Below, in pieces: positions 9,343-18,864 of a stretch of 64,000 nt of DNA. The translations under genes and the position numbers were made by a program. How positions within the stretch are numbered: the first letter of the stretch is position 1; the number at the start of each line of letters is the position of its first letter. The notes under the pieces were generated by a model. The model saw nothing but the letters and a program-made list of their open reading frames with translations. It searched no databases and was not told the DNA's origin. Source of the DNA: Xanthobacteraceae bacterium (lineage in GTDB: Bacteria > Pseudomonadota > Alphaproteobacteria > Rhizobiales > Xanthobacteraceae); NCBI GenBank assembly GCA_030037885.1, contig JASHPU010000027.1, forward strand, positions 1 through 64,000, written 5' to 3'.

Positions 9343-10137
9343 ATGCGGCAATATCTCGACCTGATGCAACGTGTGCTCGATGAGGGCGTCGAAAAGCGCG
9401 ACCGCACCGGCGTCGGCACGTTGTCGATCTTCGGCCATCAGATGCGGTTCGATCTTGCCGAAGGCTTGCCGCTCGTCACCACCAAGAAGCTGCACGTCAA
9501 GTCGATCATCTACGAGCTGCTCTGGTTCCTGCGCGGCGATAGCAACGTCAAATATCTCAACGAACACGGCGTGCGCATCTGGGACGAATGGGCCGACGAG
9601 AACGGCGATCTCGGCCCGATCTACGGCCGGCAGTGGCGCTCGTGGCCGGCGCCGGACGGCAGCAGCATCGATCAGATGGCCGACGTCGTCGCCGCAATCC
9701 GCCGCAATCCGAACTCGCGCCGGCTGATCGTCACCGCCTGGAATCCGGCCGAGATCGAGGCCATGGCGCTGCCGCCGTGCCATTGCCTGTTTCAGTTCAA
9801 CGTTGCCGGCGGCGCGCTGTCGTGCCAGCTCTATCAGCGTTCGGCCGACGTGTTTCTGGGCGTGCCGTTCAACATCGCCTCGTACGCGCTGTTGACCTTG
9901 GCGGTCGCCCGGGTATCAGGGCTCAAGCCCGGCACGTTCATCCACTCTCTCGGCGACGCGCACCTTTATCTCAATCACCTTCCGCAGGCGCGGTTGCAAC
10001 TGACGCGTCAACCGCGGCCGCTGCCGACGCTGCGCATCGATGCCGCGGCCAAGGATTTGTTCGCGCTGCGCTACGAGGATTTCGTGCTCGAAGGCTACGA
10101 CCCGCATCCGCACATCAAGGCCGCGGTCGCGGTGTGA
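9343..10137 (+). CDS. thyA: Thymidylate synthase
   Basis: Converts dUMP to dTMP using methylenetetrahydrofolate. The protein has exactly the usual 264 residues. The nucleophile is Cys146 within [12 protein letters not shown], and the dUMP-site stretch [20 protein letters not shown] and the Arg-rich phosphate loop ([16 protein letters not shown]) are intact. ThyA turns methylenetetrahydrofolate into dihydrofolate, which FolA, encoded 1.6 kb downstream, reduces again. In relatives the two genes are close neighbours. Here an insert of lower GC separates them. Confidence 0.97.
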   Translation: MRQYLDLMQRVLDEGVEKRDRTGVGTLSIFGHQMRFDLAEGLPLVTTKKLHVKSIIYELLWFLRGDSNVKYLNEHGVRIWDEWADENGDLGPIYGRQWRSWPAPDGSSIDQMADVVAAIRRNPNSRRLIVTAWNPAEIEAMALPPCHCLFQFNVAGGALSCQLYQRSADVFLGVPFNIASYALLTLAVARVSGLKPGTFIHSLGDAHLYLNHLPQARLQLTRQPRPLPTLRIDAAAKDLFALRYEDFVLEGYDPHPHIKAAVAV

Positions 10138-10140
10138 CAC

Positions 10141-10563
10141 ATGCCTGACTTATCTAAAGCTTTCCTGATGGAGCTTGCGGAAACAAAGCTCAATGACGCA
10201 AAATTTCTGTTAGCCGGTGGACGCTCGGGCAATGCGTACTACCTTGCTGGCTATACGATCGAATTGCCGCTGAAGGCTGTACTGGCGTCGCGGTTTCGCG
10301 CCGATACCATTCCTACCCCAGAACTGGCGCGAGGCATATTTACTCATGACCTGAACAAACTTCTGAACTTGGCTGATTTGCGGTCGCGTTTGGCGGGTAA
10401 GCAGGATGACGATCCCGAGTTTAGAGCACGGTGGGAAATCGTGCTAAGATGGAACGAGGGAAGTCGATACGATCCGCGGCTCCGTGAGGTGGCCGAAGAG
10501 CTAATAGAGGCTATCGAAAATCCCGAGCATGGAGTTCTTCAGTGGTTGAAAACGATTACATGA
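10141..10563 (+). CDS. HEPN domain protein
   Basis: A 140-residue all-helical protein with the pattern of small HEPN proteins: GNAYYLAGYTIELPLKAVLA in the first half, THDLNKLLNLA in the middle, and RWNEGSRYDPRL near the end. A short R-X4-H string (RGIFTH) is present, but whether it is the catalytic HEPN RNase motif is uncertain. It starts 4 bases after thyA, its base composition is clearly lower in GC than its neighbours, and it overlaps the next gene by ATGA. A toxin-antitoxin or nucleotide-sensing role is possible but not shown. Confidence 0.75.
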   Translation: MPDLSKAFLMELAETKLNDAKFLLAGGRSGNAYYLAGYTIELPLKAVLASRFRADTIPTPELARGIFTHDLNKLLNLADLRSRLAGKQDDDPEFRARWEIVLRWNEGSRYDPRLREVAEELIEAIENPEHGVLQWLKTIT

Positions 10564-10913
10564 GGGAAGAGCTCGCTACCGCAAGACGCCTCGTCGACTT
10601 TCTCGAGCAGGATGGCTATGGGCTTGAATCGGCGGTTTGGGTAGTGGAGGAGGAGGGCTCTGGCCGCTTGTATCTGGTCCCGCGAAAAAAAGGTGCCTCA
10701 GACTTGCAAGAAACGATCCGAGTTGCGTACACGATCTCTGCGCATAAAGAGGAATTACCGGCTCGGCACGATTTGCGCTATTCGATCGTCGGGACCCAGA
10801 ATCCGATCATCCAGGCAATTAGGTCGGCAACACGTCGGACCGGAATGGTGCGTGGGATATTTAAGAACGGGACGTATATCGACACGGCATATATTCTGCG
10901 TCCAGCCGCATAG
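10560..10913 (+). CDS. Unknown partner of the HEPN protein
   Basis: A 117-residue protein of no family I recognise. The ATG at 10560 overlaps the HEPN stop codon (ATGA). A GTG at 10542 in the same frame is a weaker option. The protein has an N-terminal helix (MREELATARRLVDFLEQDGY), strands around ESAVWVVEEEGSGRLYLVPR, and a C-terminal part ending GIFKNGTYIDTAYILRPAA. The tight overlap and the shared low GC suggest that the two genes moved together and that the proteins act together. Confidence 0.7.
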   Translation: MREELATARRLVDFLEQDGYGLESAVWVVEEEGSGRLYLVPRKKGASDLQETIRVAYTISAHKEELPARHDLRYSIVGTQNPIIQAIRSATRRTGMVRGIFKNGTYIDTAYILRPAA

Positions 10914-10918
10914 GCTTG

Positions 10919-11647
10919 TTATTGACTGCTACCGATCAGCGCCGCGCAGGCTGCGACCTGGGCCGGCAGCACGGCGCGTAGCGCAAACAGCGGGTCGGGA
11001 TCGGCAGCGGCGCGGCGGCAGGCCAGCGCCTGTTCGATCGAGGCGACGTCGAGGCCGGCCGGCGCCCGCTCGCGCAGGAAGCCGACCGCGTCGTCGTTCG
11101 AGCCCATGCGGCCGGTCGTATAGGCGTAGCAAAACCGCGCCGGATAGAGCAGCGCGCGCAAATAGGGCTTGCGGTCCTTCGGCTCGAGCGCGGCCGCGGT
11201 TGCGAAAGCGCGTGCACGCTCGGCCCAATCGGCGAACGGCGCGGCGCGCAGATAGGCGCGGATCTCTTGCAATGTCGGCCGCACCGGCTCGACGCGCTCG
11301 CGCTCCGAGAGCACGACCGGCCGCTCGATGTAGTCGATGCGGTCGAGCGGCGGAAAACGGCCGCTGGCAAAGCGTCGGTCGGCCCAGAACACCGACAGCT
11401 TCGGGCCCCACTCGGGCGACAGTGCCGCAGCCTCGGCACGCACCCGGTCGATCGTCTCGCCGCGCAGTCCGGCATCGGCGATCACCGCCATGTCGACATC
11501 GCTATAGTGCCGGCTGAACCCGCCATGCGCCAGGCTGCCGATGAGATAGACGCCCAGAAGCTCGCTCCCGAGCGCCGTCTGCCAATTGGCAACCAGACTG
11601 CGCGCAAAGTCAGCGGCGGCGTTGCCGGCAGTTTCGTCGGGCGACAT
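10919..11647 (-). CDS. Nucleotidyltransferase domain protein (AadA/MNT-like)
   Basis: A 242-residue protein with a DNA polymerase beta-type nucleotidyltransferase core: GVYLIGSLAHGGFSRHYSDV followed by DMAVIAD gives the GSxxxG...DxD motif with both metal-binding aspartates. The helical C-terminal half resembles aminoglycoside adenylyltransferase-like proteins, but the substrate is unknown. It converges on the HEPN pair, ending six bases from the partner's stop. HEPN and MNT genes are often found together, although usually in one operon. The start chosen (ATG 11647) puts the motif about 40 residues in, as in relatives. Confidence 0.75.
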   Translation of the reverse strand: MSPDETAGNAAADFARSLVANWQTALGSELLGVYLIGSLAHGGFSRHYSDVDMAVIADAGLRGETIDRVRAEAAALSPEWGPKLSVFWADRRFASGRFPPLDRIDYIERPVVLSERERVEPVRPTLQEIRAYLRAAPFADWAERARAFATAAALEPKDRKPYLRALLYPARFCYAYTTGRMGSNDDAVGFLRERAPAGLDVASIEQALACRRAAADPDPLFALRAVLPAQVAACAALIGSSQ

Positions 11648-11756
11648 TGGGGGTATCGTTTGATTGTTTCCCGGCAGAGGCAAATGACTTCTTGTATAGA
11701 GTGCCCGCTGAACGAAGAAGATGCATCGATCCAGCCCGCCCTTGCCGTGTGACAGC

Positions 11757-12269
11757 ATGGATATCGTGCTCCTCGCCGCCATCTCCGCCAACGGCGTCAT
11801 CGGCCGCGGCAATCGCTTGCCATGGCGGCTCAGATCGGACCTGCAGCATTTCCGCGCGCTCACCATGGGCAGGCCGATATTGATGGGGCGCAAGACCTTT
11901 TTGTCGATCGGCAAGCCGCTGCCAGGACGCACGACCATCGTGGCGAGCCGCGATCAAAGCTTCGCTGCGCCGGGCATCGTGGTCGCACCCGGCCTCGCGG
12001 CGGCCTTGGCGGTCGCGCGTGGCGATGCGTTGCGCCGCGGCGTCGATGAGATTTTCGTCGTCGGCGGCACCGACATCTATGTCCAGGCCATGGCGGCGGC
12101 CACGCGCCTTGCCATCACGGAAGTGCACAAGACCGTCGAGGGCGACGCGCGGTTCCCGCCCATCGATCGCAATGCCTGGCGCGAAATCGCTCGCGATGAG
12201 CATGAAGGCGGCGTCGGCGACGATGCCGCCTTCGCGTTCGTGACCTACCGGCGCGCTGCCGCATCCTGA
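11757..12269 (+). CDS. folA: Dihydrofolate reductase
   Basis: NADPH-dependent reduction of dihydrofolate to tetrahydrofolate, closing the thymidylate cycle with ThyA. About 170 residues from the ATG at 11757, beginning MDIVLLAAISANGVIGRGN. It carries the substrate-loop NRLPWRLRSDLQHFRALTMG, the NADPH-site GRKTFLSIGKPLPGRT and the second glycine motif FVVGGTDIY. An in-frame ATG at 11721 would add 12 non-conserved residues, so the later start is preferred. hflK follows after about 155 bases. Confidence 0.95.
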   Translation: MDIVLLAAISANGVIGRGNRLPWRLRSDLQHFRALTMGRPILMGRKTFLSIGKPLPGRTTIVASRDQSFAAPGIVVAPGLAAALAVARGDALRRGVDEIFVVGGTDIYVQAMAAATRLAITEVHKTVEGDARFPPIDRNAWREIARDEHEGGVGDDAAFAFVTYRRAAAS

Positions 12270-12425
12270 CCCGAATCGGGTGCAAATTCCTTCCGGCGGG
12301 TGGCGAAATCCGAGCCGGCAGCGCGCCGATCGCCGTACTTCGCGTTGCATCGCGCCTCACGCTCCCTTATATCCCCCGGAACCCGGGGCGCAGCGCCGGC
12401 CGGTCGGCGCTCAGGAGAGAATTGA

Positions 12426-13559
12426 ATGCCGTGGAGCAATCAGTCCGGCGGCCCGTGGAGTTCCGGGCCGCGCGGCCCCTGGGGCTCGGGCCCGCAGCAG
12501 CAAGGCCCTCGGCCGCCCGATCTCGAAGATTTTTTGCGCCGCAGCCAGGACAGATTGCGCAGCGTCATGCCGGGTAATTTTGGCGGTCGCGGCGCGGTCC
12601 TCCTGATCGCGTTCGCCATCGTCGTGCTGTGGCTGCTCTCCGGCTTCTACCGGGTCGAGCCGGACGAACTCGGCGTGGTGCTGCGCTTCGGCAAAGCGGT
12701 CAGCGTAGTGCAACCGGGACTGAATTATCATTTGCCTTATCCGATCGAGACTGCGCTCACCCCGCCGGCGCTACGCGTCAACAAGACCGACGTCGGCATG
12801 CGCCTTGCCGACGAAACGCCGCGCGGCGGCGCCGGGCGCGATGTGCCCGAGGAAAGCCTGATGCTGACCGGCGACGAGAATATCGTCGACGTCGAGTTCT
12901 CGGTGTTCTGGAGGGTGAAGCCCAACGGCGTCAGCGATTATCTGTTCAATATCCAAAATCCGGAGGGTACCGTCAAGGCGGTGGCGGAAAGCGCCATGCG
13001 TGAAGTGATCGGGCACTCCAACACCCAGCCGCTTCTTACCACGCTGCGCGAAACCGTTCAGACCTCGGTCCAGGATTTGATGCAGAAGATTCTCGACTCC
13101 TACGGTGCCGGCATCCTGATCCAGAACGTGCAGTTGCAGAAGGTCGATCCGCCGGCCGAAGTCATCGATTCGTTCCGCGACGTGCAGGCGGCGCGCTCCG
13201 ACCTCGAGCGTCTGGCCAACGAGGCGCAGACCTACGCCAACCGGGTGGTGCCGGAGGCGCGCGGCCGCGCCGCGAAGATCGTCCAGGACGCCGAGGCCTA
13301 TCGGGCGCAGACCGTCGCCGACGCCAAGGGCCAGACCTCGCGCTTCCTGCAAGTCTACGCGCAATATAAGAAAGCGCCGGACGTAACCCGCCAGCGCATG
13401 TATCTGGAAACGATGGAGCGCATTCTGGCCAATACGCCCAAGACGATCATCGATACCGGCAAGCAGGGGACCGGCGTGATCCCCTATCTGCCGCTCAATG
13501 CTCTCGGCAAGTCGTCGAAGCTGCCGGAATCCGACTCCAGCGCGGGAGGCAAGCCATGA
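12426..13559 (+). CDS. hflK: FtsH protease modulator HflK
   Basis: Membrane-anchored SPFH/band-7 protein that, with HflC, forms the cage around FtsH and modulates its proteolysis of membrane proteins. The N-terminal 40 residues are Gly/Pro/Gln-rich, as is typical for HflK. A single membrane helix (AVLLIAFAIVVLWLLSGFYR, around residues 58-77) precedes the SPFH domain (VEPDELGVVLRFGK onward) and a helical stretch with EAQTYANRVVPEARGRAAKI. It has 377 residues. The start lies 9 bases after AGGAGAG, a good ribosome binding site. Its stop overlaps the hflC start (ATGA). Confidence 0.96.
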   Translation: MPWSNQSGGPWSSGPRGPWGSGPQQQGPRPPDLEDFLRRSQDRLRSVMPGNFGGRGAVLLIAFAIVVLWLLSGFYRVEPDELGVVLRFGKAVSVVQPGLNYHLPYPIETALTPPALRVNKTDVGMRLADETPRGGAGRDVPEESLMLTGDENIVDVEFSVFWRVKPNGVSDYLFNIQNPEGTVKAVAESAMREVIGHSNTQPLLTTLRETVQTSVQDLMQKILDSYGAGILIQNVQLQKVDPPAEVIDSFRDVQAARSDLERLANEAQTYANRVVPEARGRAAKIVQDAEAYRAQTVADAKGQTSRFLQVYAQYKKAPDVTRQRMYLETMERILANTPKTIIDTGKQGTGVIPYLPLNALGKSSKLPESDSSAGGKP

Positions 13560-14572
13560 GGCTGAGCCTGACCGGCAGCGCGCTCGCCGTCATTCTGGTG
13601 CTGGCCGTCATTGTCGGCTTCGGCACGTTCTTCACCGTCGATCAGACCAGCCAGGCGCTCGTGGTGCGGCTCGGCAAGCCGGTGCGCGTCATTACCGAGC
13701 CCGGGCTCAACGTCAAAGTGCCGTTCATCGACAGCGTGATCTACGTCGACAAGCGCATCCTCGCCATCGAGTCGCAGGCGCAGGAAGTCAACGTGCAGAG
13801 CCAAGACAAGTCGACCGCCGCCGAAGTCGGCGAGCGCGTCGTGGTCGATGCCTTCGCCCGTTACCGCATTACCGACCCGCTGAAATACTATCAGTCGGTC
13901 GGCCCGACCGGCGCCAATTCGCAGCTCGGCACCCTGCTCAACTCGGCGCTGCGGCGCGTGCTCGGCGACGCGACGCTTGCCGACGTGGTGCGTAACAAGC
14001 GCGAGGATCTGATGGCGCAGATGCGCGATGAGCTCGACCGCAGGGCGCGGCAGTTCGGCATCAAGGTCGTCGACGCCCGCATCCGCCGCGCAGACCTGCC
14101 GCTCAAGAACAGCGAGGCGGTCTATGCCCGCATGAAGACCGAGCGGCAGCGCGAAGCGGCCGAGTTCCGCGCCGAGGGCAGTCAGAAGAGCCAGGAGATT
14201 AAGGCCAAGGCCGACCGCGACGTCACCGTCATCGTGGCCGATGCCAATCAGCAATCCGAGCAGATCCGCGGCCAGGGCGACGCCGACCGCAACCGCATCT
14301 TCGCCGACGCTTATACCCAGGATCCGAGCTTCTTCGCCTTCTATCGCTCCATGCAGGCCTACGAACGCAGCATGCAAAAGGGCGACACCAACCTGGTGCT
14401 GGCGCCGGATTCCGACTTCTTCCGCTATTTCGGCGATCCGGCGGGGCGCGGACCGGTGCAGGCCGGGGGCGGTTCCACGGCTCCGGCCAAGACCGGCGCA
14501 CAGGCCGGCATCCCACTCCCGGCGCTCGGCCCGGCCGACACACGTGCCGCCGCGACCGCGCCTGCCAAGTGA
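13556..14572 (+). CDS. hflC: FtsH protease modulator HflC
   Basis: Partner of HflK, 338 residues. One N-terminal membrane helix (ALAVILVLAVIVGFGTFFTV) leads into the SPFH domain (VDQTSQALVVRLGKPVRVIT). The long C-terminal helix contains MKTERQREAAEFRAEGSQKS, the family's hallmark. The last 50 residues are Pro/Ala/Thr-rich. The gene overlaps hflK by four bases. An 18-bp tandem duplication covers its stop codon and the bases just after. Confidence 0.96.
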   Translation: MRLSLTGSALAVILVLAVIVGFGTFFTVDQTSQALVVRLGKPVRVITEPGLNVKVPFIDSVIYVDKRILAIESQAQEVNVQSQDKSTAAEVGERVVVDAFARYRITDPLKYYQSVGPTGANSQLGTLLNSALRRVLGDATLADVVRNKREDLMAQMRDELDRRARQFGIKVVDARIRRADLPLKNSEAVYARMKTERQREAAEFRAEGSQKSQEIKAKADRDVTVIVADANQQSEQIRGQGDADRNRIFADAYTQDPSFFAFYRSMQAYERSMQKGDTNLVLAPDSDFFRYFGDPAGRGPVQAGGGSTAPAKTGAQAGIPLPALGPADTRAAATAPAK

Positions 14573-14602
14573 CTTTCAAGTAATAAGTGACTTTCAAGTA
14601 AC
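14567..14602 (+). repeat. 18-bp tandem duplication at the hflC stop
   Basis: AAGTGACTTTCAAGTAA(T/C) occurs twice in direct tandem. The first copy contains the hflC stop codon TGA. It looks like a recent slippage duplication and leaves the reading frame intact. Confidence 0.85.
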
Positions 14603-14652
14603 TTGCACGACAGTTTCCGCCCATCGACGGGCGCCGCCAAGAGGCGCGGTCA

Positions 14653-14838
14653 ATGTCCGATTTCCTTGCCGCGCTCGGCCTGTTCTTCGCGATCGAGGGC
14701 ATCTGCCTCGCTGCCTTCCCGTCGAGCGCCAAACGCGCCATGGCCGCGGCGCTGGCGACGCCGGAGGGTCCGCTGCGGATCGGCGGCATCGTGTCGGCGC
14801 TGGTCGGCGTTCTGATCGTCTGGTTTGTCCGCGGCTAG
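14653..14838 (+). CDS. DUF2065 small membrane protein
   Basis: A 61-residue protein with two hydrophobic helices (FLAALGLFFAIEGICLAAF and IGGIVSALVGVLIVWFV) joined by a short basic loop. This matches the DUF2065 family, which is regularly found after hflC. Its function is unknown, but the conserved position between hflKC and a degP-type protease suggests a membrane quality-control role. Confidence 0.88.
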   Translation: MSDFLAALGLFFAIEGICLAAFPSSAKRAMAAALATPEGPLRIGGIVSALVGVLIVWFVRG

Positions 14839-15020
14839 TTTTTTTCGGTAACGCGCACGGCTGTTGTGCGTTGATGGTTGTGCGTGCCTGCCGGGGTGGG
14901 TCGCTTTTCCGCCCCAAAAATGCGGTTCACTACGACCCGACGGCCGGTTACTCCCTTGCGTCGCCGACGCGCCGGGCGCACTTTTCGCCGGAGCCAAGGA
15001 TTTCAGGAGCGCTGACAGCC

Positions 15021-16520
15021 ATGTCTCGCTATTTCGCCGTCGGTCCAATGTGCCGCCTCGTTCGCTACCAGGCGGCGATCGCCGCCTTTGCCGCCGCCAT
15101 CGCCATCCTGCCGGCGCGGCCCGCCGCGGCGCGCGGACCGGACAACATCGCCGACGTTGCCGAACAGGTCATCGACGCCGTGGTCAACGTGTCGACCTCG
15201 CAGAAGATCGATGCGCATATCGGCAATCTGCCCGATCTGCCGCCCGGCTCGCCGATGGAGAAATTCTTCGAGGATTTTTTTAAGCACCACCGCGGCGAGG
15301 GCGGCGACCAGGACCAGGACGAGCCGCGCCGCGTCAACTCGCTCGGCTCCGGCTTCATCATCGATCCGTCCGGTCTGGTGGTGACCAACAATCACGTCAT
15401 CGACGGCGCCGACGAGATCAACGTCATCCTCAACGACGGCACCAAGCTCAAGGCCGAATTGGTCGGCAAGGACACCAAGAGCGACCTCGCGCTGTTGCGC
15501 GTGCATGCCGACAAGCCGCTGCACGCGGTCAAGTTCGGCGATTCCGACAAGCTGCGGCTCGGCGAATGGGTGATCGCGATCGGCAACCCGTTCAGCCTGG
15601 GCGGCACGGTAACCGCCGGCATCGTCTCGGCGCGCAACCGCGACATCAATTCGGGTCCGTACGACAACTACATTCAGACCGACGCCGCCATCAATCGCGG
15701 CAATTCGGGCGGCCCGCTGTTCAATCTCAACGGCGAAGTGATCGGCATCAACACCGCGATCATCTCGCCGTCCGGCGGCTCGATCGGCATCGGCTTTGCC
15801 ATTCCCTCCGACAGCGCGACGCCGGTGATCGATCAGCTGCAAAAATACGGCGAGGCGCGCCGCGGCTGGCTCGGCGTGCGCATCCAGGAGGTGACCGACG
15901 AACTCGCCGAGAGCCTCAACCTCGGCACGCCGCGCGGCGCGCTGGTCGCCGGCGTCGACGACAAGGGGCCGGCCAAGCCCGCCGGCATCCAGGCCGGCGA
16001 CGTGGTCGTGAAGTTCGACGGCCACGACATCAAGGAGATGCGCGACCTGCCGCGCATCGTCGCCGACACGCCGGTCGGCAAGGAGGTCGACGTCGTCCTC
16101 ATCCGCAAGGGCCAGGAGGAGACCCACAAGGTGACGATCGGCCGCCTCAAGGAGGACGCGAAAGTGGCGTCGGCGGATGACAAGAAGGACAATCCGCCGC
16201 CGGAAAAGTCCGTGGTGCAGAAGACGCTCGGTCTCGCATTGTCGAGCCTGACCGACGATCTGCGCCGCCGCTTCAAGATCCGCGACAACGTCAAGGGCGT
16301 GCTGATTACCGGCGTCGATCCGAACGCGGCCAACGACGCTCCCGACAAGCATTTGGCGCCAGGCGACGTGATCGCCGAAGTGCAGTACCAGGCCGTCAAT
16401 ACGCCGGCCGATCTGCAGAAGCGCGTCGACCAGCTCCGCCAACAGGGCAAGAAGGTCGCGGTGCTGTTGGTCGCCAACGGCGACGGCGAGACGCGGTTCG
16501 TGGCGCTGAGCTTGCAATAG
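15021..16520 (+). CDS. degP: DegP/HtrA-type periplasmic serine protease
   Basis: A Do-type chaperone-protease for misfolded envelope proteins, 499 residues. The signal peptide (IAAFAAAIAILPARPAAARG) is preceded by a short extension. The trypsin-like domain carries the full triad: His125 in TNNHVID, Asp155 in SDLALL and Ser229 in GNSGGPL. Two PDZ domains follow (around 285-370, RRGWLGVRIQEV, and 410-495, KGVLITGVDPN). The linker between them is Lys/Asp-rich. Its place behind hflKC and DUF2065 is the usual one. Whether it should be called DegP or MucD cannot be told from sequence alone. Confidence 0.93.
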   Translation: MSRYFAVGPMCRLVRYQAAIAAFAAAIAILPARPAAARGPDNIADVAEQVIDAVVNVSTSQKIDAHIGNLPDLPPGSPMEKFFEDFFKHHRGEGGDQDQDEPRRVNSLGSGFIIDPSGLVVTNNHVIDGADEINVILNDGTKLKAELVGKDTKSDLALLRVHADKPLHAVKFGDSDKLRLGEWVIAIGNPFSLGGTVTAGIVSARNRDINSGPYDNYIQTDAAINRGNSGGPLFNLNGEVIGINTAIISPSGGSIGIGFAIPSDSATPVIDQLQKYGEARRGWLGVRIQEVTDELAESLNLGTPRGALVAGVDDKGPAKPAGIQAGDVVVKFDGHDIKEMRDLPRIVADTPVGKEVDVVLIRKGQEETHKVTIGRLKEDAKVASADDKKDNPPPEKSVVQKTLGLALSSLTDDLRRRFKIRDNVKGVLITGVDPNAANDAPDKHLAPGDVIAEVQYQAVNTPADLQKRVDQLRQQGKKVAVLLVANGDGETRFVALSLQ

Positions 16521-16612
16521 AGAGCGAATAGCGAATAGCGAGTGGCGAATAGCGAATAGAAGAATATCCATTCGCCATTCGCTATTTCGCCATTCGCGAT
16601 TTCGGTTAGTTC
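16521..16612. repeat. Palindromic GCGAATAG-type repeat, copy 1
   Basis: The left half repeats GCGAATAGCGAATAGCGAGT-like words and the right half repeats their complement (ATTCGCCATTCGCTATTTCG). The stretch would fold into a long imperfect hairpin and fills the gap between the convergent protease and DUF1015 genes. A second copy of the family lies after ilvB (about 26739-26818). Confidence 0.85.
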
Positions 16613-17830
16613 CTAATCCAACACGTGGCTCACCATGCCGTCGGCGAGCTTCGGCTCGAACCAGGTCGATTTCGGCGGCATGATCGCGCCGGCGTCGGCG
16701 ACCGCCATCAGGTCATCCATCTGCGTCGGATAGAGCGCGAATGCCGCCGCCGCTTGGCCGGATGCGACGAGCCGCTCCAATTCGGAAAGGCCGCGGCCGC
16801 CGCCGACGAAATCGATGCGCTTGTCGGTGCGCGGGTCGGCGATGCCGAAAATCGGCGCGATGACGTTGCGCGTGAGCAGCGTGATCGGCAGCCGCTCGAT
16901 CGGATCGGTGGATGATACCTCGGCGCGCAGCACGAGCCGATACCAGCGTGCGCCGAGAACCATGCCGACTTCGCGCGCGTGCGCCGGCCGCACCGGCGCG
17001 GCGCTCGGTGCAATCGTATATTTGTCGCGCAGGTCGGCGAGCAACTGATCGGGACTGCGCCCGTTCAGATCGCGCAGCACGCGATTGTAGTCGAGGATGG
17101 TCATCGCGCTCTGCGGAAACAGCACCGCCAGGAAATAGCGGTGCGGCCCGTTGCTGCCGCGCGCCTGTGCGACGCGCAATGCTGCCGCCGAACGGTGATG
17201 GCCGTCGGCGATATAGAGCGCTGGCAAGGCGTCGACGGCGTGCGTCACACTGGCGATGGCCGCATCGGCGTCGATCACCCAGAGCTGGTGACGCACGCCG
17301 TCGTCGGCAGTGACGTCCACCGCGGCGGCGCCGGCGGCGGCTTGCGCCAGGATCGCGTCGAGTTGCGGCGCCGCCGGGTAAGCAAGCATCACCGGCCCGG
17401 TCTGCGCGTTGACCGCCTCGATCTGGCGTACGCGGTCGTCTTCCTTGGCGGGCGTGGTCAGTTCGTGCTTGCGGATGCGGTTCTTCGCATAAGCATCGAG
17501 CGAAGCGACGGCGGCGAGCCCGGTCTGCGTGCGGCCTCGCCATGTCAGCCGGTAAGCGTAATAGCAAGGCTCGCTGTCGCGCGTCAGCACGCCGGCGTCG
17601 ATCATGGCGCGCAGGTTGGCGGCCGCCTTGGCGTAGACCGCTGCGTCGTACGGCTCGGTCGACGGCGCAAGGTCGATCTCGGCCTTGGAGACGTGCAAAA
17701 AGCTCCACGGCTTGCCTTTGGCGCGCTCGCGCGCCTCGGCGCTGGAGAGCACGTCATAGGGCGGCGCCAAGACCTCGGCGGCGCGCCCCGGCGCCGGCCG
17801 CAGCGCGCGGAAGGGTTTTATCAGGGTCAC
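16613..17830 (-). CDS. DUF1015 family protein
   Basis: A 405-residue protein of the DUF1015 (SerC-like) family, beginning LIKPFRALRPAPGRAAEVLA and then PPYDVLSSAEARERAKG, the family's N-terminal signature. The motif YIADGHHRSAAALRV lies mid-protein. Function is unsettled: in other bacteria such genes sit near serine-biosynthesis genes. The start is GTG at 17830. It points away from miaA, with which it shares a roughly 95-base divergent promoter region. Confidence 0.85.
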   Translation of the reverse strand: MTLIKPFRALRPAPGRAAEVLAPPYDVLSSAEARERAKGKPWSFLHVSKAEIDLAPSTEPYDAAVYAKAAANLRAMIDAGVLTRDSEPCYYAYRLTWRGRTQTGLAAVASLDAYAKNRIRKHELTTPAKEDDRVRQIEAVNAQTGPVMLAYPAAPQLDAILAQAAAGAAAVDVTADDGVRHQLWVIDADAAIASVTHAVDALPALYIADGHHRSAAALRVAQARGSNGPHRYFLAVLFPQSAMTILDYNRVLRDLNGRSPDQLLADLRDKYTIAPSAAPVRPAHAREVGMVLGARWYRLVLRAEVSSTDPIERLPITLLTRNVIAPIFGIADPRTDKRIDFVGGGRGLSELERLVASGQAAAAFALYPTQMDDLMAVADAGAIMPPKSTWFEPKLADGMVSHVLD

Positions 17831-17924
17831 GTGGCCTCGTTTCTCGAATCGTCGAGCAGCGCGGTGCTGTTGTTCCGGCGCGTGGGCGTTTTAATTCGCG
17901 CTAAAGCGCATTACGTCAACCCCC

Positions 17925-18854
17925 GTGAGCAGCCCGGAACAGATCGTCCTCATTGCCGGTCCGACTGCCAGCGGCAAGTCGGCGCTGGCGATGCAGCTTG
18001 CCGAAAAACTGGGCGGTGTCGTCATCAATGCCGATTCGATGCAGGTCTATCGCGACCTGCGCATCATCACGGCGCGGCCGAGCGTCGAGGACGAGCGGCG
18101 CGTGCCGCATCGGCTCTACGGCCACGTCGATGCGGCCGAGAATTACTCGGTCGGCCGCTGGTGCGAGGAGGCCGCGGCAGCGCTCGCGGTGACGGCGCGC
18201 ACCGCGCAGAGCGCGATCCTGGTCGGCGGCACCGGGCTTTATTTCAGCGCGCTCACCCGCGGGCTTGCCGCGGTGCCGCCGATCCCGCCGGAAATTCGCG
18301 ACGAGGTGCGCGCGCGGCTCTTAAGCGACGGCGTCGCCGCGCTGCACGCCGAGCTGAAATGGCGCGATCCGGCCGCGGCGGCGCGGCTGATGCCGGGCGA
18401 TCGCGCCCGCATCACCCGCGCCCTCGAAGTGGTCCTGGCCACCGGCCGCTCGCTGATCGGCTGGCACGAGACCAACAAGCCGCCCGGGCTCGACGCCGCG
18501 CGCGCCGCCAAGATTTTTCTGATGCCCGACCGCGACGACCTGTTGCGCCGCATCGATGCGCGCTTCGACGCCATGATGGCGGCCGGCGCGCTCGACGAGG
18601 TGCGGGCGCTCGCGCCGCGCCGCCTGGATCCGGCGCTGCCGGCCATGAAGGCGCACGGCGTGCCGTGGCTGATCCGGCATCTGGCCGGCGACTTGACGCT
18701 CGATGCGGCGGTCGCGGAAGCCAAGCGCGACACCCGCCAATACACCAAGCGGCAGGCCACCTGGTTCCGCAACCAGCTGCCCGATTTCGCCTGGGTCGAG
18801 CCGGACCGCGCGCTGGCGGCGATCGAGGCGCGGTTGCGTGATCAATCGGCCTGA
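17925..18854 (+). CDS. miaA: tRNA dimethylallyltransferase
   Basis: Adds a dimethylallyl group to A37 of tRNAs that read codons starting with U, the first step to ms2i6A. A P-loop is at the N terminus ([19 protein letters not shown]), followed by [19 protein letters not shown], the tRNA-binding core, and [16 protein letters not shown]. The C-terminal [14 protein letters not shown] is the family signature. It has 309 residues and starts with GTG. In relatives miaA lies just before the ilvB operon. Here about 6 kb of other material intervenes. Confidence 0.96.
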   Translation: MSSPEQIVLIAGPTASGKSALAMQLAEKLGGVVINADSMQVYRDLRIITARPSVEDERRVPHRLYGHVDAAENYSVGRWCEEAAAALAVTARTAQSAILVGGTGLYFSALTRGLAAVPPIPPEIRDEVRARLLSDGVAALHAELKWRDPAAAARLMPGDRARITRALEVVLATGRSLIGWHETNKPPGLDAARAAKIFLMPDRDDLLRRIDARFDAMMAAGALDEVRALAPRRLDPALPAMKAHGVPWLIRHLAGDLTLDAAVAEAKRDTRQYTKRQATWFRNQLPDFAWVEPDRALAAIEARLRDQSA

Positions 18855-18864
18855 CCGAGCACCG

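Noticed and set aside
11267-11752. Rightward frames opposite the nucleotidyltransferase
   Set aside because: They cover the nucleotidyltransferase coding strand in antisense and show no motifs.
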